The notes under the pieces: model-generated | What the model saw: only the letters and a program-made list of their open reading frames with translations | Told to the model about the DNA's origin: nothing | Database searches by the model: none | Made by a program: the position numbers and the translations under genes | NCBI RefSeq assembly: GCF_001457475.1 | Contig: NZ_LN831029.1 | Span: 2,108,001-2,172,000 of the forward strand | Length of the DNA stretch: 64,000 bases | Direction of reading: 5' to 3' | Origin: Achromobacter xylosoxidans | GTDB lineage: Bacteria > Pseudomonadota > Gammaproteobacteria > Burkholderiales > Burkholderiaceae_B | Shown here: piece after piece, positions 49,823 through 60,714 of the stretch | How the letters are laid out: every line of letters starts with the position of its first letter | Position numbering within the stretch: position 1 is the first letter of the stretch

Positions 49823-50290
49823 ATGGTACGAATCCTCTTTCTCGCCGGCGCGCTGTCGAGCCTGGCCGGTTGCGCATGGACGCCCGGCGCGGCGCCGATG
49901 GCAGGGGCCGGTTGGCGGGCATCCGGCGTCGCCGCGCCGGGGTTCCGATTCGATTGGCAGTTGTCCGGCGATCCCGCGGTCGCGCCGATGCAGGTGTTCG
50001 ACGATGGCCGGGAGACCTGGCTGCAGTTCGCGCCGGGCCAGGCGATACCCGCCATCTTCGGCGTGGACGCCGATGGCGAGCGGGTTGTTCCCTACGTGCG
50101 CCGCGATCCCTACGTGGTGCTGGCCGGCAACTGGGATAGCTTGTGGTTTCGTGGCGGCAGGCTGCTTGCCCGGGCGCGGCGCGCCCCGGCAGGGGGCTCG
50201 ATCAAGGCGCGGCGGATGGCGATGCGCCGGCCGGGATGTCCCCCAGGGTGCAAGGCGCCGACAACCCTCTATAATCAACGATTCGCCTAA
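49823..50290 (+). CDS. small lipoprotein with a VirB9/CagX/TrbG-like domain
   Basis: A 155-residue predicted lipoprotein; the lipobox is LAGC with C17. Residues about 50-120 read [55 protein letters not shown] and [15 protein letters not shown]. This resembles the C-terminal domain of the type IV secretion outer-complex protein VirB9 (pattern VxDDGRxTyixFp, DGxexxVnYRvrgnxyvVD). No other conjugation gene is near. The last 40 residues are basic and overlap the alaS promoter, so the true end of the functional part may be earlier. An upstream ATG at 49811 is possible. Domain identity is from pattern only. Confidence 0.55.
   Translation: MVRILFLAGALSSLAGCAWTPGAAPMAGAGWRASGVAAPGFRFDWQLSGDPAVAPMQVFDDGRETWLQFAPGQAIPAIFGVDADGERVVPYVRRDPYVVLAGNWDSLWFRGGRLLARARRAPAGGSIKARRMAMRRPGCPPGCKAPTTLYNQRFA
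50270..50275 (+). promoter_or_regulatory. -10 element before alaS
   Basis: A perfect TATAAT 32 bp before the alaS ATG; no good -35 is seen 16-18 bases upstream. It lies inside the 3' end of the lipoprotein frame. Confidence 0.5.
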
Positions 50291-50307
50291 ATCCTGCTTC
50301 ATCCACG

Positions 50308-52918
<2,611 letters not shown>

Positions 52919-52932
<14 letters not shown>

Positions 52933-53188
52933 CATGGACAACGCGTCCGGCGCGCCAGCGCCGTCCTTCGACCAGGAGGTGGATGCCAGCGGCCTGACCT
53001 GCCCCTTGCCCATCCTGCGCGCCAAGAAGGCCCTGGCGCAGATGGAAAGCGGACAGGTGCTGCGCGTCGTCACCACCGACCGCAACGCCATCCGCGACTT
53101 CCAGGCGTTCTCGCGCCAGACCGGCAATGTGCTGGTCGCGCAGCATGAGGCGGACGGCCGCGGCGTGCATTTCCTGCGCCGCCGCTAG
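52919..53188 (+). CDS. tusA: TusA/SirA-family sulphur carrier
   Basis: An 89-residue protein (84 if it starts at the second ATG, 52934) of the TusA family. The CPxP motif with the sulphur-carrying cysteine is in [18 protein letters not shown], followed by the expected [20 protein letters not shown]. TusA passes persulphide sulphur to tRNA thiolation and other paths. The first ATG lies inside the alaS end (14-bp overlap), implying a common transcript. A terminator hairpin follows. Confidence 0.88.
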
Positions 53189-53213
53189 CCACGCAGCTGC
53201 CGCGCGACTCATG

Positions 53214-53247
53214 AAAAAGGCCAGCCTCTCCCCGGGCTGGCCTTTTT
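53214..53247. terminator. bidirectional intrinsic terminator
   Basis: AAAAAGGCCAGCC and GGCTGGCCTTTTT form a 13-bp stem with an 8-base loop, between the convergent tusA and the minus-strand gene at 53266. Confidence 0.92.
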
Positions 53248-53265
53248 GTTGGCGATCGCCGCGCC

Positions 53266-53847
53266 TTATTTGTGGATCGCCGCCGCCACCGCTTGCGTGA
53301 TGGTGAAGTCCACCAGGTCGCCTTCCTTGAGCTGCGCCAGCCGGGCCTGCAGAGCGGGATCCTGCACCTGGATCGTGCGCAGGCCGCCTTGCGGACCCTT
53401 CAGTGTGACGAGGTTGGCGCTCTTGTTGATGTGCCAGATTTCCGCGGTGATGGTGGTCTGCCGGCCCATCGCGCCACCCGGCTTGGCGCCCTTGGCGCTG
53501 CGCGTGGCGGCGGTCTCGGTGACCACCTCCGGCGCGCCGGAGCCTGCCCGGCGCACGTCGATGGCGACCGACTCGTAATAGTCCAGCGTAAGCGAATCGC
53601 CCGGCTTGATTTGCTTGAAGTTGCGCACGTTCGGCCCGGCCTGCACATCCACTACATTGCCATTGGCGCCCTGCAGGGTGATGGTGCGGCTGGCGGGGTC
53701 GACCGCCGTGACCTTGCCGGTGACGGTGGTGAGCGCCGCGCCGACCACCCGGGCCTGGGCCGCCATCGGCAGCGCCAGCAGGCCCGCCAGCAAACCTGTG
53801 GCCGCCAGGCGCGCGACAGGGGTGAAGACAGTTTTACGGTTCTTCAT
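53266..53847 (-). CDS. secreted protein of unknown function with repeated beta motifs
   Basis: A 193-residue protein with a clear signal peptide (residues 1 to about 32, AGLLALPMAAQA). Two similar segments follow: GKVTAVDPASRTITLQGANG (about 44-63) and IWHINKSANLVTLKGPQGG (about 138-156). Each looks like a small beta-barrel (OB or SH3-like) strand pair, and each is followed by a segment with KPGDSLTLDY or KEGDLVDFTI. So it seems to be an internal duplication. The family was not recognised; a metal or cell-envelope role is possible but unproven. ATG at 53847, with a terminator shared with tusA. Confidence 0.7.
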   Translation of the reverse strand: MKNRKTVFTPVARLAATGLLAGLLALPMAAQARVVGAALTTVTGKVTAVDPASRTITLQGANGNVVDVQAGPNVRNFKQIKPGDSLTLDYYESVAIDVRRAGSGAPEVVTETAATRSAKGAKPGGAMGRQTTITAEIWHINKSANLVTLKGPQGGLRTIQVQDPALQARLAQLKEGDLVDFTITQAVAAAIHK

Positions 53848-54280
53848 GGTGTTGCACCCTCCGGTAGAGGAAGTTTGGGGAAAACGCTGGGGAGAAATGG
53901 GGCGCGATCAGCCGCTGTGAAACCGCGGACGTTTACGCGGGCGCAGGGGGCGCGAGGGCGGAGAAGGGCGGCGCCGTTGCGGCGCGGCAGGGGGAGGCGG
54001 GCTTGCGGATGTGGCGCAGGATGACATTCCGATCTCTCCAATCGGGGAAATGCTTCACACGCACTTGCAAAGGGCGCCGTTCCGGCAGGGCATTCCGGGT
54101 GGAAACCCCGCCCGGCCACTTTCGTGCGCCCTCGCGCAGCACAGCGGCCCGTGACGGGCTACACTCTGTCTGCGGCGGGCTCCGGCCCGTATTTTGATTT
54201 TGTAGAATACCGTATGTGGTGCATATGTGGTGTTTTCGCGTATGAATCGCGCCGCGACTTCCGAGATTCAGCACGGGCAT
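53848..54280. other. 433-bp intergenic region upstream of rpsP
   Basis: No convincing gene on either strand. It holds the leader of the minus-strand secreted-protein gene and an AT-richer part from 54180 with TAGAAT (54203-54208), a possible further -10 for the ribosomal operon. Confidence 0.5.
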
Positions 54281-54310
54281 TTGCCAGCTGGCTTGTTTAA
54301 GTGCTAGAAT
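54281..54310 (+). promoter_or_regulatory. rpsP operon promoter
   Basis: TTGCCA (54281-54286), 18 bases, TAGAAT (54305-54310), 35 bp before the rpsP ATG. Confidence 0.6.
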
Positions 54311-54345
54311 TTCCCGTTTTTCACAACTAATTCAAGGGATTACCT

Positions 54346-54606
54346 ATGGTGGTGATTCGCCTGGCCCGCGGTGGGTCCAAGAAGCGTCCGTTCTACAACC
54401 TGGTGGCCACCGATTCGCGTAACCGTCGCGACGGCCGTTTCATCGAGCGCGTGGGTTTCTACAACCCCGTCGGCAATGAAGGCGCCGAAAACCTGCGCAT
54501 CGCGCTGGATCGCGTGCAGCACTGGACCAGCAACGGCGCCCAGCTGTCGCCGGCCGTCGAGCGTCTGGTCAAGGACTACTCGGCCAAGGTTTCCGCCGCG
54601 GCTTGA
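54346..54606 (+). CDS. rpsP: 30S ribosomal protein bS16
   Basis: An 86-residue protein of the small ribosomal subunit, starting [20 protein letters not shown], the bS16 signature, with [12 protein letters not shown] following. Normal length. It heads the rpsP-rimM-trmD operon from a promoter about 35 bp upstream. Confidence 0.98.
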   Translation: MVVIRLARGGSKKRPFYNLVATDSRNRRDGRFIERVGFYNPVGNEGAENLRIALDRVQHWTSNGAQLSPAVERLVKDYSAKVSAAA

Positions 54607-54673
54607 TGCCCGCGTCGTACGCCTGAACCCTGCTAGTTTCCAGCTACGCTGTACGAAACCGATAGCCCGATAC

Positions 54674-55294
54674 ATGTCTGATGCCGCACATTCCAACGCG
54701 GCGCCTGCGGACTTGATCGAGCTTGGTCGCATCAGTGCGGCCTACGGTGTGAAAGGCTGGGTCAAGGTGCAGCCGCATTCGGCCAATGCCGAAGTGCTGC
54801 TCTCAGCTTCTCAATGGTGGTTGACTCGCCCTGTGCCTGAATTGGCGCGGGGCGCTGTCGTGTCTGCGCCTGTCGCATACAAGGTCGTGCAAGTCCGTTC
54901 CCAGGGGGCCACCGTGGTGGCCCAGCTGGCGGGCATCGCCGACCGCGACCAGGCCGAAGCGCTGCGCGGTTTTTCCGTGCAGGCGCCGCGGGGCTCCTTC
55001 CCCGCGCCCGAAGAAGACGAATACTACTGGGTCGATCTCATTGGTTGTTCGCTGTACACCACGGCGGATGGCGAGGCTGCGCTCATTGGCGTGGTCGATG
55101 AAGTCTTTGACAACGGCGCTCACGCCGTCTTGAAAGTCTTGCGCCAGCAGGCCGGGGCCAATGGTCCCGAATTTGTCCTGACCTCCAAGGGAAAGCCCGC
55201 CGAAATGCTCGTTCCGTTCGTGCGCGCGCATATCCATGCCGTCGATCTGGCCGCGCGCCGCATCGACAGCGACTGGCCCGCGGATCTCCTCTGA
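54674..55294 (+). CDS. rimM: ribosome maturation factor RimM
   Basis: A 206-residue protein that binds uS19 and helps the 30S head mature. It has the N-terminal RimM barrel ([21 protein letters not shown]) and the PRC-barrel part ([34 protein letters not shown]). The ATG at 54674 is chosen for the family N-terminus, 67 bp after rpsP; upstream frame is open. Its stop shares one base with the trmD start. Confidence 0.95.
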   Translation: MSDAAHSNAAPADLIELGRISAAYGVKGWVKVQPHSANAEVLLSASQWWLTRPVPELARGAVVSAPVAYKVVQVRSQGATVVAQLAGIADRDQAEALRGFSVQAPRGSFPAPEEDEYYWVDLIGCSLYTTADGEAALIGVVDEVFDNGAHAVLKVLRQQAGANGPEFVLTSKGKPAEMLVPFVRAHIHAVDLAARRIDSDWPADLL

Positions 55295-56112
55295 TGCGCA
55301 TTGACGTCGTGACGCTCTTTCCCGAAATGTTCGGGGTGGTGCGTGACCTGGGCGTCACCGGCCGGGCCCACGCCCAGGGCCGGTGGGCCCTGCATGCGTG
55401 GAATCCGCGCGATTTCACCAATGATCCTCACCGTACCGTGGACGACCGCCCCTATGGCGGCGGCCCCGGCATGGTGATGATGGCGGCCCCGCTGGAGGCC
55501 GCCGTCAATGCCGCCCAGGCGGCGCGCGCGGCCCAAGGCCTGGGGCCGGCCCCGGTGGCGCTGCTCGCGCCCGTGGGCAAGCGCTACGACCAGGCCGGCG
55601 CCGAGGCGCTGGCCGCCAGCGACGGTCTGATCCTGATCTGTGGTCGCTACGAAGGCGTCGACCAGCGTTTCATCGAGCGCTGTGTCACGCATGAAATCTC
55701 GCTGGGCGACTTTGTGTTGTCCGGCGGGGAAATCGCCGCGCTCGCCGTCATCGACGCCGCGGTGCGTCTGTTGCCGGGCGTGCTGAACGACGGCGACTCC
55801 GCGCTGCAGGACTCCTTCAACGACACGCTGTCCGGCCTGCTGGACAGCCCGCATTACACGCGCCCCGAAGTCTACGAGGGCGCGCCCGTGCCGGCGCCGC
55901 TGCTCAGCGGCCACCATGCCAACATCTCGCGCTGGCGCCGGGAGCGCTCGCTGGCGCTGACCGCTGCGCGTCGCCCCGAGCTGATCGAGTCGGCCCGCGC
56001 CCAGGGATGGTTGTCGCTGGCCGACGAACGCTTCCTGGCCGAGCTGGCCGGCGAGCCGTTGCCGCCGCTTCCCGCCAAGCGCCGCCGCGGCGGCAAGCCC
56101 AAGGCTTCCTGA
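55294..56112 (+). CDS. trmD: tRNA (guanine-N1-)-methyltransferase
   Basis: A 272-residue SPOUT methyltransferase that makes m1G37 in tRNA and so prevents frameshifting. The knot region is visible in [13 protein letters not shown] and in [33 protein letters not shown]. The C-terminal domain reaches [24 protein letters not shown] and then a short basic tail beyond usual TrmD length. It overlaps rimM by one base. The rplS gene that normally follows is not present within the window. Confidence 0.97.
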   Translation: MRIDVVTLFPEMFGVVRDLGVTGRAHAQGRWALHAWNPRDFTNDPHRTVDDRPYGGGPGMVMMAAPLEAAVNAAQAARAAQGLGPAPVALLAPVGKRYDQAGAEALAASDGLILICGRYEGVDQRFIERCVTHEISLGDFVLSGGEIAALAVIDAAVRLLPGVLNDGDSALQDSFNDTLSGLLDSPHYTRPEVYEGAPVPAPLLSGHHANISRWRRERSLALTAARRPELIESARAQGWLSLADERFLAELAGEPLPPLPAKRRRGGKPKAS

Positions 56113-56316
56113 GCCGGCGCAGACATCTCCGGGGCCCGTGCCAGGACGTACCCTCCGCCGGTTCCGGCGGGGCGCATCTCTCTGCCGTTCTTCGGCAGGT
56201 TTCCTCCGCAAGCTTTTTCCCTTTTCCAAGACTGGATCGGCCTAGGGATGCTCCTAGGTTGTAGCGGCCCGGCTCGCTCCTTAGTATTGAAAATTACATA
56301 AAAATGAAATTTTCAT
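56113..56316 (+). other. intergenic region with hairpins and paired CCTAGG sites
   Basis: CGCCGG-type (near 56150) and CTGCCG/CGGCAG (near 56182) hairpins follow trmD but lack a good T-run. CCTAGG occurs twice, 12 bases apart (56241 and 56253). ATGAAATTTTCAT (56304-56316), a 13-base dyad, abuts the ATG of the XRE gene and may be its autoregulatory site. Confidence 0.5.
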
Positions 56317-56994
56317 ATGAGTCGATCCTCATCTTCTGGTGCGCATGACGATGCGGCGCTGTCCAAGCCGGCGCTGGCGCCGGGGCGGCCCGAATCGGCC
56401 GTCGACATGTGGCTGGGCCAGCAGCTGCGCCAACTGCGCAAGCAGCACGGCCGCTCGCTGGCGGACGTGGCGCAGGCCTGCGGCATGTCGCTGGGCCTGC
56501 TCAGCCAGATCGAGCGCGGCCTGAGCTCGGCCTCGGTCAAGACCCTGCATCAGTTGGCGCGCGAGTTCGGCGTCTCGGTCAATACGCTGCTGCGCAATGC
56601 CGAACACACCGAAGGCGAGGATGGCGGGCGCGTGGCCCGCGCCGGCACGCACCGCTACATCGACTTGCGCGAGAAGGGCATCGTCAAGGAGATGTACACG
56701 CCGCCGGCCTGCCGCAGCATGGATCTGTGCCGCGCCACCATCGAGCCGGGCGGCTCGACCGGCAACGAGCTGTTCGTGACCGGGCAGGGCGAGCAGATCG
56801 GCGTGGTGCTCAAGGGGGCGCTGGAGTTGTGGGTGGGCGACCGGGTCGTGCTGCTCAAGGAGGGCGACAGTTTCTGCTATGCCAGCAGCACGCCGCGGCG
56901 CTGGCGCAATCCCGGCTCGCAGGTGACCGAAGTCATCTGGGCCATCTCGAATATCAATCAAGCCGCGGGGGATATGACGCAACCGCCGCCTTGA
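56317..56994 (+). CDS. XRE-cupin transcriptional regulator (PuuR-like)
   Basis: A 225-residue regulator with an N-terminal helix-turn-helix (about 33-90: LGQQLRQLRKQHGRSLADVAQACGMSLGLLSQIERG). A C-terminal cupin (about 140-215: LFVTGQGEQIGVVLKGALELWVGD) probably senses a small ligand. This architecture includes PuuR, the putrescine repressor. Downstream in the same direction are an amino acid/amine importer and an FAD oxidase, the likely targets. A dyad lies immediately before its ATG. Confidence 0.9.
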   Translation: MSRSSSSGAHDDAALSKPALAPGRPESAVDMWLGQQLRQLRKQHGRSLADVAQACGMSLGLLSQIERGLSSASVKTLHQLAREFGVSVNTLLRNAEHTEGEDGGRVARAGTHRYIDLREKGIVKEMYTPPACRSMDLCRATIEPGGSTGNELFVTGQGEQIGVVLKGALELWVGDRVVLLKEGDSFCYASSTPRRWRNPGSQVTEVIWAISNINQAAGDMTQPPP

Positions 56995-57084
56995 GCGCGC
57001 GGGCAGTGAATCGGCGCGATGACACTGGGGATCATCCGCCTTCCGGGCACGCTCCGGAACGCTTTGCCTAGATGAGGAAATGTC

Positions 57085-57837
57085 ATGAAATTCAAGACTC
57101 TGGTTGTCTCTGTATTCGCAGCATTGTCCACGGCCACGGCCGCGCAGGCCCAGACGGTGTTGAAGGTGGGATCCACGCCCACCGGCAGTCCGTTCACTTT
57201 TCTTGACACCAAGACCAACTCCATCGAAGGGGTGATGGTCGATATTGTGAAAGCGGTCGGCAAGGAGGCTGGCTTTGAGGTGCAGATCGAGCCCATGGCG
57301 TTTTCGGCGCTGATCGGTTCGCTGACTTCCAAGCGCATCGACATCGTCTCGGCGGCCATGTTCATCACGCCGCAGCGCCAACAGGTGGTGAGTTTCTCGG
57401 AGCCGGTCTATCGCTATGGCGAAGGCCTGATGGTGCTCAAGAGCGACAACAAGGAATACAAGTCATTCGCCGACATGAAGGGCATGACGGTGGGGGTGCA
57501 GGTCGGCACCGCCTTTGTCGAGCCGATCCAGAAGAGCGGCGTGTTCAAGGAGGTGAAGCTCTACGACAATCCGCCGGACATGATGCGCGACGCCAACGCC
57601 GGCCGCATCCAGGGCGGGTTCATGGACTATCCCATCGCCGCCTACATCCTGACCCAGGGCAACTATCCCAACCTGAAGATGGCGCAGTCCTACCAGCCCA
57701 CCGTCATGGGCAGCCTGGGCCTGGCCACGCGCAAGGACGACACCGCCTTGCTCGAACGCATCAACAAGGCGCTGGCCAAGCTCAAGGCCGATGGCGCCAT
57801 CGACCAGATCCTGAAGAAGTGGGGGCTGGGCGGCTGA
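57085..57837 (+). CDS. polar amino acid/amine ABC transporter, periplasmic binding protein
   Basis: A 250-residue family 3 binding protein. The signal peptide ends AAQAQ near residue 23. The core opens [38 protein letters not shown] and has [31 protein letters not shown], as in importers of arginine, glutamine or similar solutes. GSP-type substrate contacts are ordinary; exact ligand unknown. It follows the XRE gene by 90 bp and is separated from the permease gene by a GC-rich hairpin, which may keep its level higher. Confidence 0.9.
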   Translation: MKFKTLVVSVFAALSTATAAQAQTVLKVGSTPTGSPFTFLDTKTNSIEGVMVDIVKAVGKEAGFEVQIEPMAFSALIGSLTSKRIDIVSAAMFITPQRQQVVSFSEPVYRYGEGLMVLKSDNKEYKSFADMKGMTVGVQVGTAFVEPIQKSGVFKEVKLYDNPPDMMRDANAGRIQGGFMDYPIAAYILTQGNYPNLKMAQSYQPTVMGSLGLATRKDDTALLERINKALAKLKADGAIDQILKKWGLGG

Positions 57838-57873
57838 CGGCCGTTTGATGGCGGGCGTGGCGCCGCGGCAGGC

Positions 57874-57906
57874 GTCCGCCCGGACTGCGCGCCCTGGCGC
57901 GCGGAC
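57874..57906 (+). other. GC-rich hairpin between binding protein and permease genes
   Basis: GTCCGC and GCGGAC enclose an inner GCGCGCC / GGCGCGC stem. No T-run. Such hairpins between binding protein and membrane genes commonly protect the upstream mRNA. Confidence 0.45.
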
Positions 57907-57956
57907 CGGCCGCGTCCCGGGTTTCCGGAGGCGGCCCAGTTGGGGTGAATCGAGTC

Positions 57957-58610
57957 ATGACGGAATTCTTCAAAGACGCGGCGGAATACCTGCCGATCCT
58001 GTTGCAGGGCGCCAAGCTCACCATCCTGGTGACGCTCGGGTCGCTGGTCCTGTCCACGCTGCTGGGGCTGGTGTGGGCGCTGATGCGCGTCTCCGGCAAC
58101 AAATACCTGTCCAAGTTCAGCGCGGGCGTGATCAACCTGCTGCGCGGCATCCCGATCATCGTGCTGCTGTTCTACATCTATTTCGTGATGCCGGACATGG
58201 GCATCGCGCTGACGGCGGTGCAGGCGGCCATCATCGGGCTGGGCATCGCCTACTCGGCCTACCAGGCCGAGAACTTCCGCGCGGGGATCGAAGCCATCGA
58301 CCGCGGCCAGATCGAGGCGGCCATGGCGATGGGCATGAGCTGGAGCATGACCATGCGCCGCGTGGTGCTGCCGCAGGCCGTCAAGATCGTGCTGCCGCCC
58401 TACGGCAACATCATGATCATGATGCTCAAGGACTCGTCGCAGGCGTCCACCATCACGGTGGCCGAGCTTGCCCTGCAAGGCAAGCTGATCGCCGTGTCGA
58501 CGTTCAAGAACGCCACCGTGTTCTCGCTGGTGGCGCTGATGTACCTGGTGATGTGCGTGCCGCTGATCCTGCTGGTGCGGCATCTGGAAAAGAGGAGTGC
58601 CGCCAAATGA
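57957..58610 (+). CDS. polar amino acid/amine ABC transporter, permease
   Basis: A 217-residue inner membrane subunit with about five helices and the HisMQ family marks: [37 protein letters not shown] and the ATPase-coupling [29 protein letters not shown] loop. A GTG four codons upstream (57945) is an alternative start. Its stop overlaps the ATPase start. A single permease gene implies a homodimer. Confidence 0.9.
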   Translation: MTEFFKDAAEYLPILLQGAKLTILVTLGSLVLSTLLGLVWALMRVSGNKYLSKFSAGVINLLRGIPIIVLLFYIYFVMPDMGIALTAVQAAIIGLGIAYSAYQAENFRAGIEAIDRGQIEAAMAMGMSWSMTMRRVVLPQAVKIVLPPYGNIMIMMLKDSSQASTITVAELALQGKLIAVSTFKNATVFSLVALMYLVMCVPLILLVRHLEKRSAAK

Positions 58611-59338
58611 TCGAACTCAAGGGCGTGCGCAAGAGTTTCGGGTCGCTGGAGGTGCTCAAGGGCATCGATGCCTCGGTCAGCAAGGGCGAAGTCGTATGCG
58701 TGATCGGGCCATCCGGCTCGGGCAAGTCCACCATCCTGCGCTGCATCAACGGGCTGGAGCGCTACAACGCCGGCCGCATCACCGTGGATGGCGAACTGGT
58801 GGACTGCGATGCGGCCTCCATCGTTTCCATCCGCACGCAGGTGGCGATGGTGTTCCAGCGCTTCAACCTGTTCCCGCATCGCACCGCGCTGGAGAACGTG
58901 GTGGAAGGTCCGATCTACGTGAAGGGCGAACCGCGCGCGCAGGCGCTGGAGCGCGGCCGTGAATTGCTCGCCAGTGTCGGCCTGGCCGACAAGGCCGACG
59001 CCCATCCGCCGCAACTGTCCGGCGGCCAGCAGCAGCGCGTGGCGATCGCGCGGGCCCTGGCGATGCAGCCGAAGGCGATCCTGTTCGACGAACCGACCTC
59101 GGCGCTCGACCCCGAGCTGGTGGGCGACGTGCTGGGCGTGATGCGCAAGCTGGCCGAGGCCGGCATGACCATGGTCGTCGTGACGCACGAGATGAGCTTC
59201 GCGCGCGAGGTTGCCGACCGCGTCATGTTCTTTGACGGCGGCGTGATGGTGGAGCAGGGCGCCGCCCGTGAAGTGCTGAATCAGCCGCAGCACCCGCGCA
59301 CGCAGGATTTCCTGCGCCGCGTGCTGCATCCCATGTGA
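58607..59338 (+). CDS. polar amino acid/amine ABC transporter, ATPase
   Basis: A 243-residue ATP-binding subunit of the GlnQ/HisP type. Walker A is GPSGSGKST, the Q-loop [12 protein letters not shown], the signature [15 protein letters not shown], Walker [15 protein letters not shown] and the switch histidine VVVTHEM. It overlaps the permease by four bases (ATGA), and the oxidase gene starts 9 bp after its stop. Confidence 0.95.
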   Translation: MIELKGVRKSFGSLEVLKGIDASVSKGEVVCVIGPSGSGKSTILRCINGLERYNAGRITVDGELVDCDAASIVSIRTQVAMVFQRFNLFPHRTALENVVEGPIYVKGEPRAQALERGRELLASVGLADKADAHPPQLSGGQQQRVAIARALAMQPKAILFDEPTSALDPELVGDVLGVMRKLAEAGMTMVVVTHEMSFAREVADRVMFFDGGVMVEQGAAREVLNQPQHPRTQDFLRRVLHPM

Positions 59339-59347
59339 GGAACCATC

Positions 59348-60637
59348 ATGTCGCAGACGCCGTTTCCGCTTTCCCCGTCGCTCTGGGCCGCCACCGCGGC
59401 GCCGCCGCCGGACACGCAGCCGCTGACGCAGTCCGAGCAGGCCGACGTGCTGGTGGTGGGCGGCGGCTACGCCGGCCTGAGCACCGCGCTGCACCTGGCC
59501 GAGCAGGGCGTGCGGGTGGTGCTGCTGGAAGCGCGCGAGATCGGCTTCGGGGGCTCGGGGCGCAACGGCGGCCAGGTCATTCCCGGCCTCAAGTACGATC
59601 CCGATGCGCTCGTTTCGATGTTCGGCGCCGAGCGCGGCGAACGCCTGGTGCGCTTCGCTGGCGCCACCGCCGACGCGGTGTTCAACCTGATCGAACGGCA
59701 TGCCATGGACGTGCCGCATGTGCGCAGGGGGTGGATCCAGGGCGCGCACAATCCCGCCGCGCTGGAACTGGCGCACGCCCGCGCCGCGCAATGGGCGCGC
59801 CATGGCGCCGACGCGCAGCCGTTGGACCGGGCCGAGGTGGCGCGGCTGATCGGGGCCGACCGCTACCTGGGCGGCTGGGTCGACCGCCGCGCGGGCGCGG
59901 TGCAGCCGCTGAGCTATGCGCGCGGACTGGCCCGCGCCGCCCTGAATGCCGGCGCCGTGATTCATACCGACACGCCAGTCGCCGGTCTGAAGCGCGACGG
60001 CGGCAAGTGGACCGCCACGACCGCCGGCGGCGCCAGCGTGACCGCCGACCGCGTGGTGATGTGCACCAACGCCTACGGCGCCGATCTGCTGCCGGGCTTG
60101 AAGACCTCGATCATCGACGCCAATACCTTCCAGGTCGCCACCACGCCGCTGCCGGAGCGCCTGCGCGCAGGCATCTTTCCGGAAGGCCACGTCACGTCCG
60201 ATACCCGCAACCTGCTGCTGTATTTTCGCCTGGACCACCAGGGCCGCCTGCTGATGGGCGGGCGTGGGCCCTTCCGCGAGCCCAAGGGGCCGCAGGACTG
60301 GGCTCACCTGGAGCGGGTGATGGTGAAGATGTTCCCGCAGGTGGCGGGCACGCCGTTCGAGTACCGCTGGTGCGGCCGCGTGGCCATCACCCGCGACTAT
60401 CTGCCGCACCTGCACGAGCCGCAGCCCGGGCTGCTGGTGGATATCGGCTGCCAGGGGCGCGGCGTGGGCCTGCAGACCAGCATGGGCCGCGCCATGGCGC
60501 AGTACCTCGTCAGCGGCGACGCCAAGGCGCTGCCGGTGCCGTTGTCGCCCGTAAAGCCGTTTCCGCTCTATGGACTGCGCCGCCTGTACGTAAACGCCGT
60601 GGTCACCTGGTACCGGATGACCGACGGCGGCGTATAG
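59348..60637 (+). CDS. FAD-dependent amine oxidase (PuuB/OrdL-like)
   Basis: A 429-residue DAO-family flavoprotein. The FAD motif is ADVLVVGGGYAGLSTALHLAEQG (about 32-54), with EIGFGGSGRNGGQVIPGLKYDP after it and a C-terminal GCQGRGVGLQTSMGRAMAQYL. It most resembles gamma-glutamylputrescine oxidase PuuB and other opine/amine oxidases. As the last gene of the importer operon it probably oxidises the imported substrate. No gamma-glutamylputrescine synthetase gene is near, so the substrate may be a free amine or N-alkyl amino acid. Confidence 0.88.
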   Translation: MSQTPFPLSPSLWAATAAPPPDTQPLTQSEQADVLVVGGGYAGLSTALHLAEQGVRVVLLEAREIGFGGSGRNGGQVIPGLKYDPDALVSMFGAERGERLVRFAGATADAVFNLIERHAMDVPHVRRGWIQGAHNPAALELAHARAAQWARHGADAQPLDRAEVARLIGADRYLGGWVDRRAGAVQPLSYARGLARAALNAGAVIHTDTPVAGLKRDGGKWTATTAGGASVTADRVVMCTNAYGADLLPGLKTSIIDANTFQVATTPLPERLRAGIFPEGHVTSDTRNLLLYFRLDHQGRLLMGGRGPFREPKGPQDWAHLERVMVKMFPQVAGTPFEYRWCGRVAITRDYLPHLHEPQPGLLVDIGCQGRGVGLQTSMGRAMAQYLVSGDAKALPVPLSPVKPFPLYGLRRLYVNAVVTWYRMTDGGV

Positions 60638-60656
60638 GCCGATGCGATCAGGCCGC

Positions 60657-60688
60657 GCGAAAAAAAGCCCCGGAGAGGATCCGGGGCC
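60657..60688 (-). terminator. intrinsic terminator of valS
   Basis: GCCCCGGA and TCCGGGGC pair (60667-60674 with 60680-60687). On the minus strand the stem is followed by a run of T (A-run 60659-60666 on plus). Confidence 0.85.
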
Positions 60689-60714
60689 CTTTGCATGAAC
60701 GCATTGCCGGGCGA

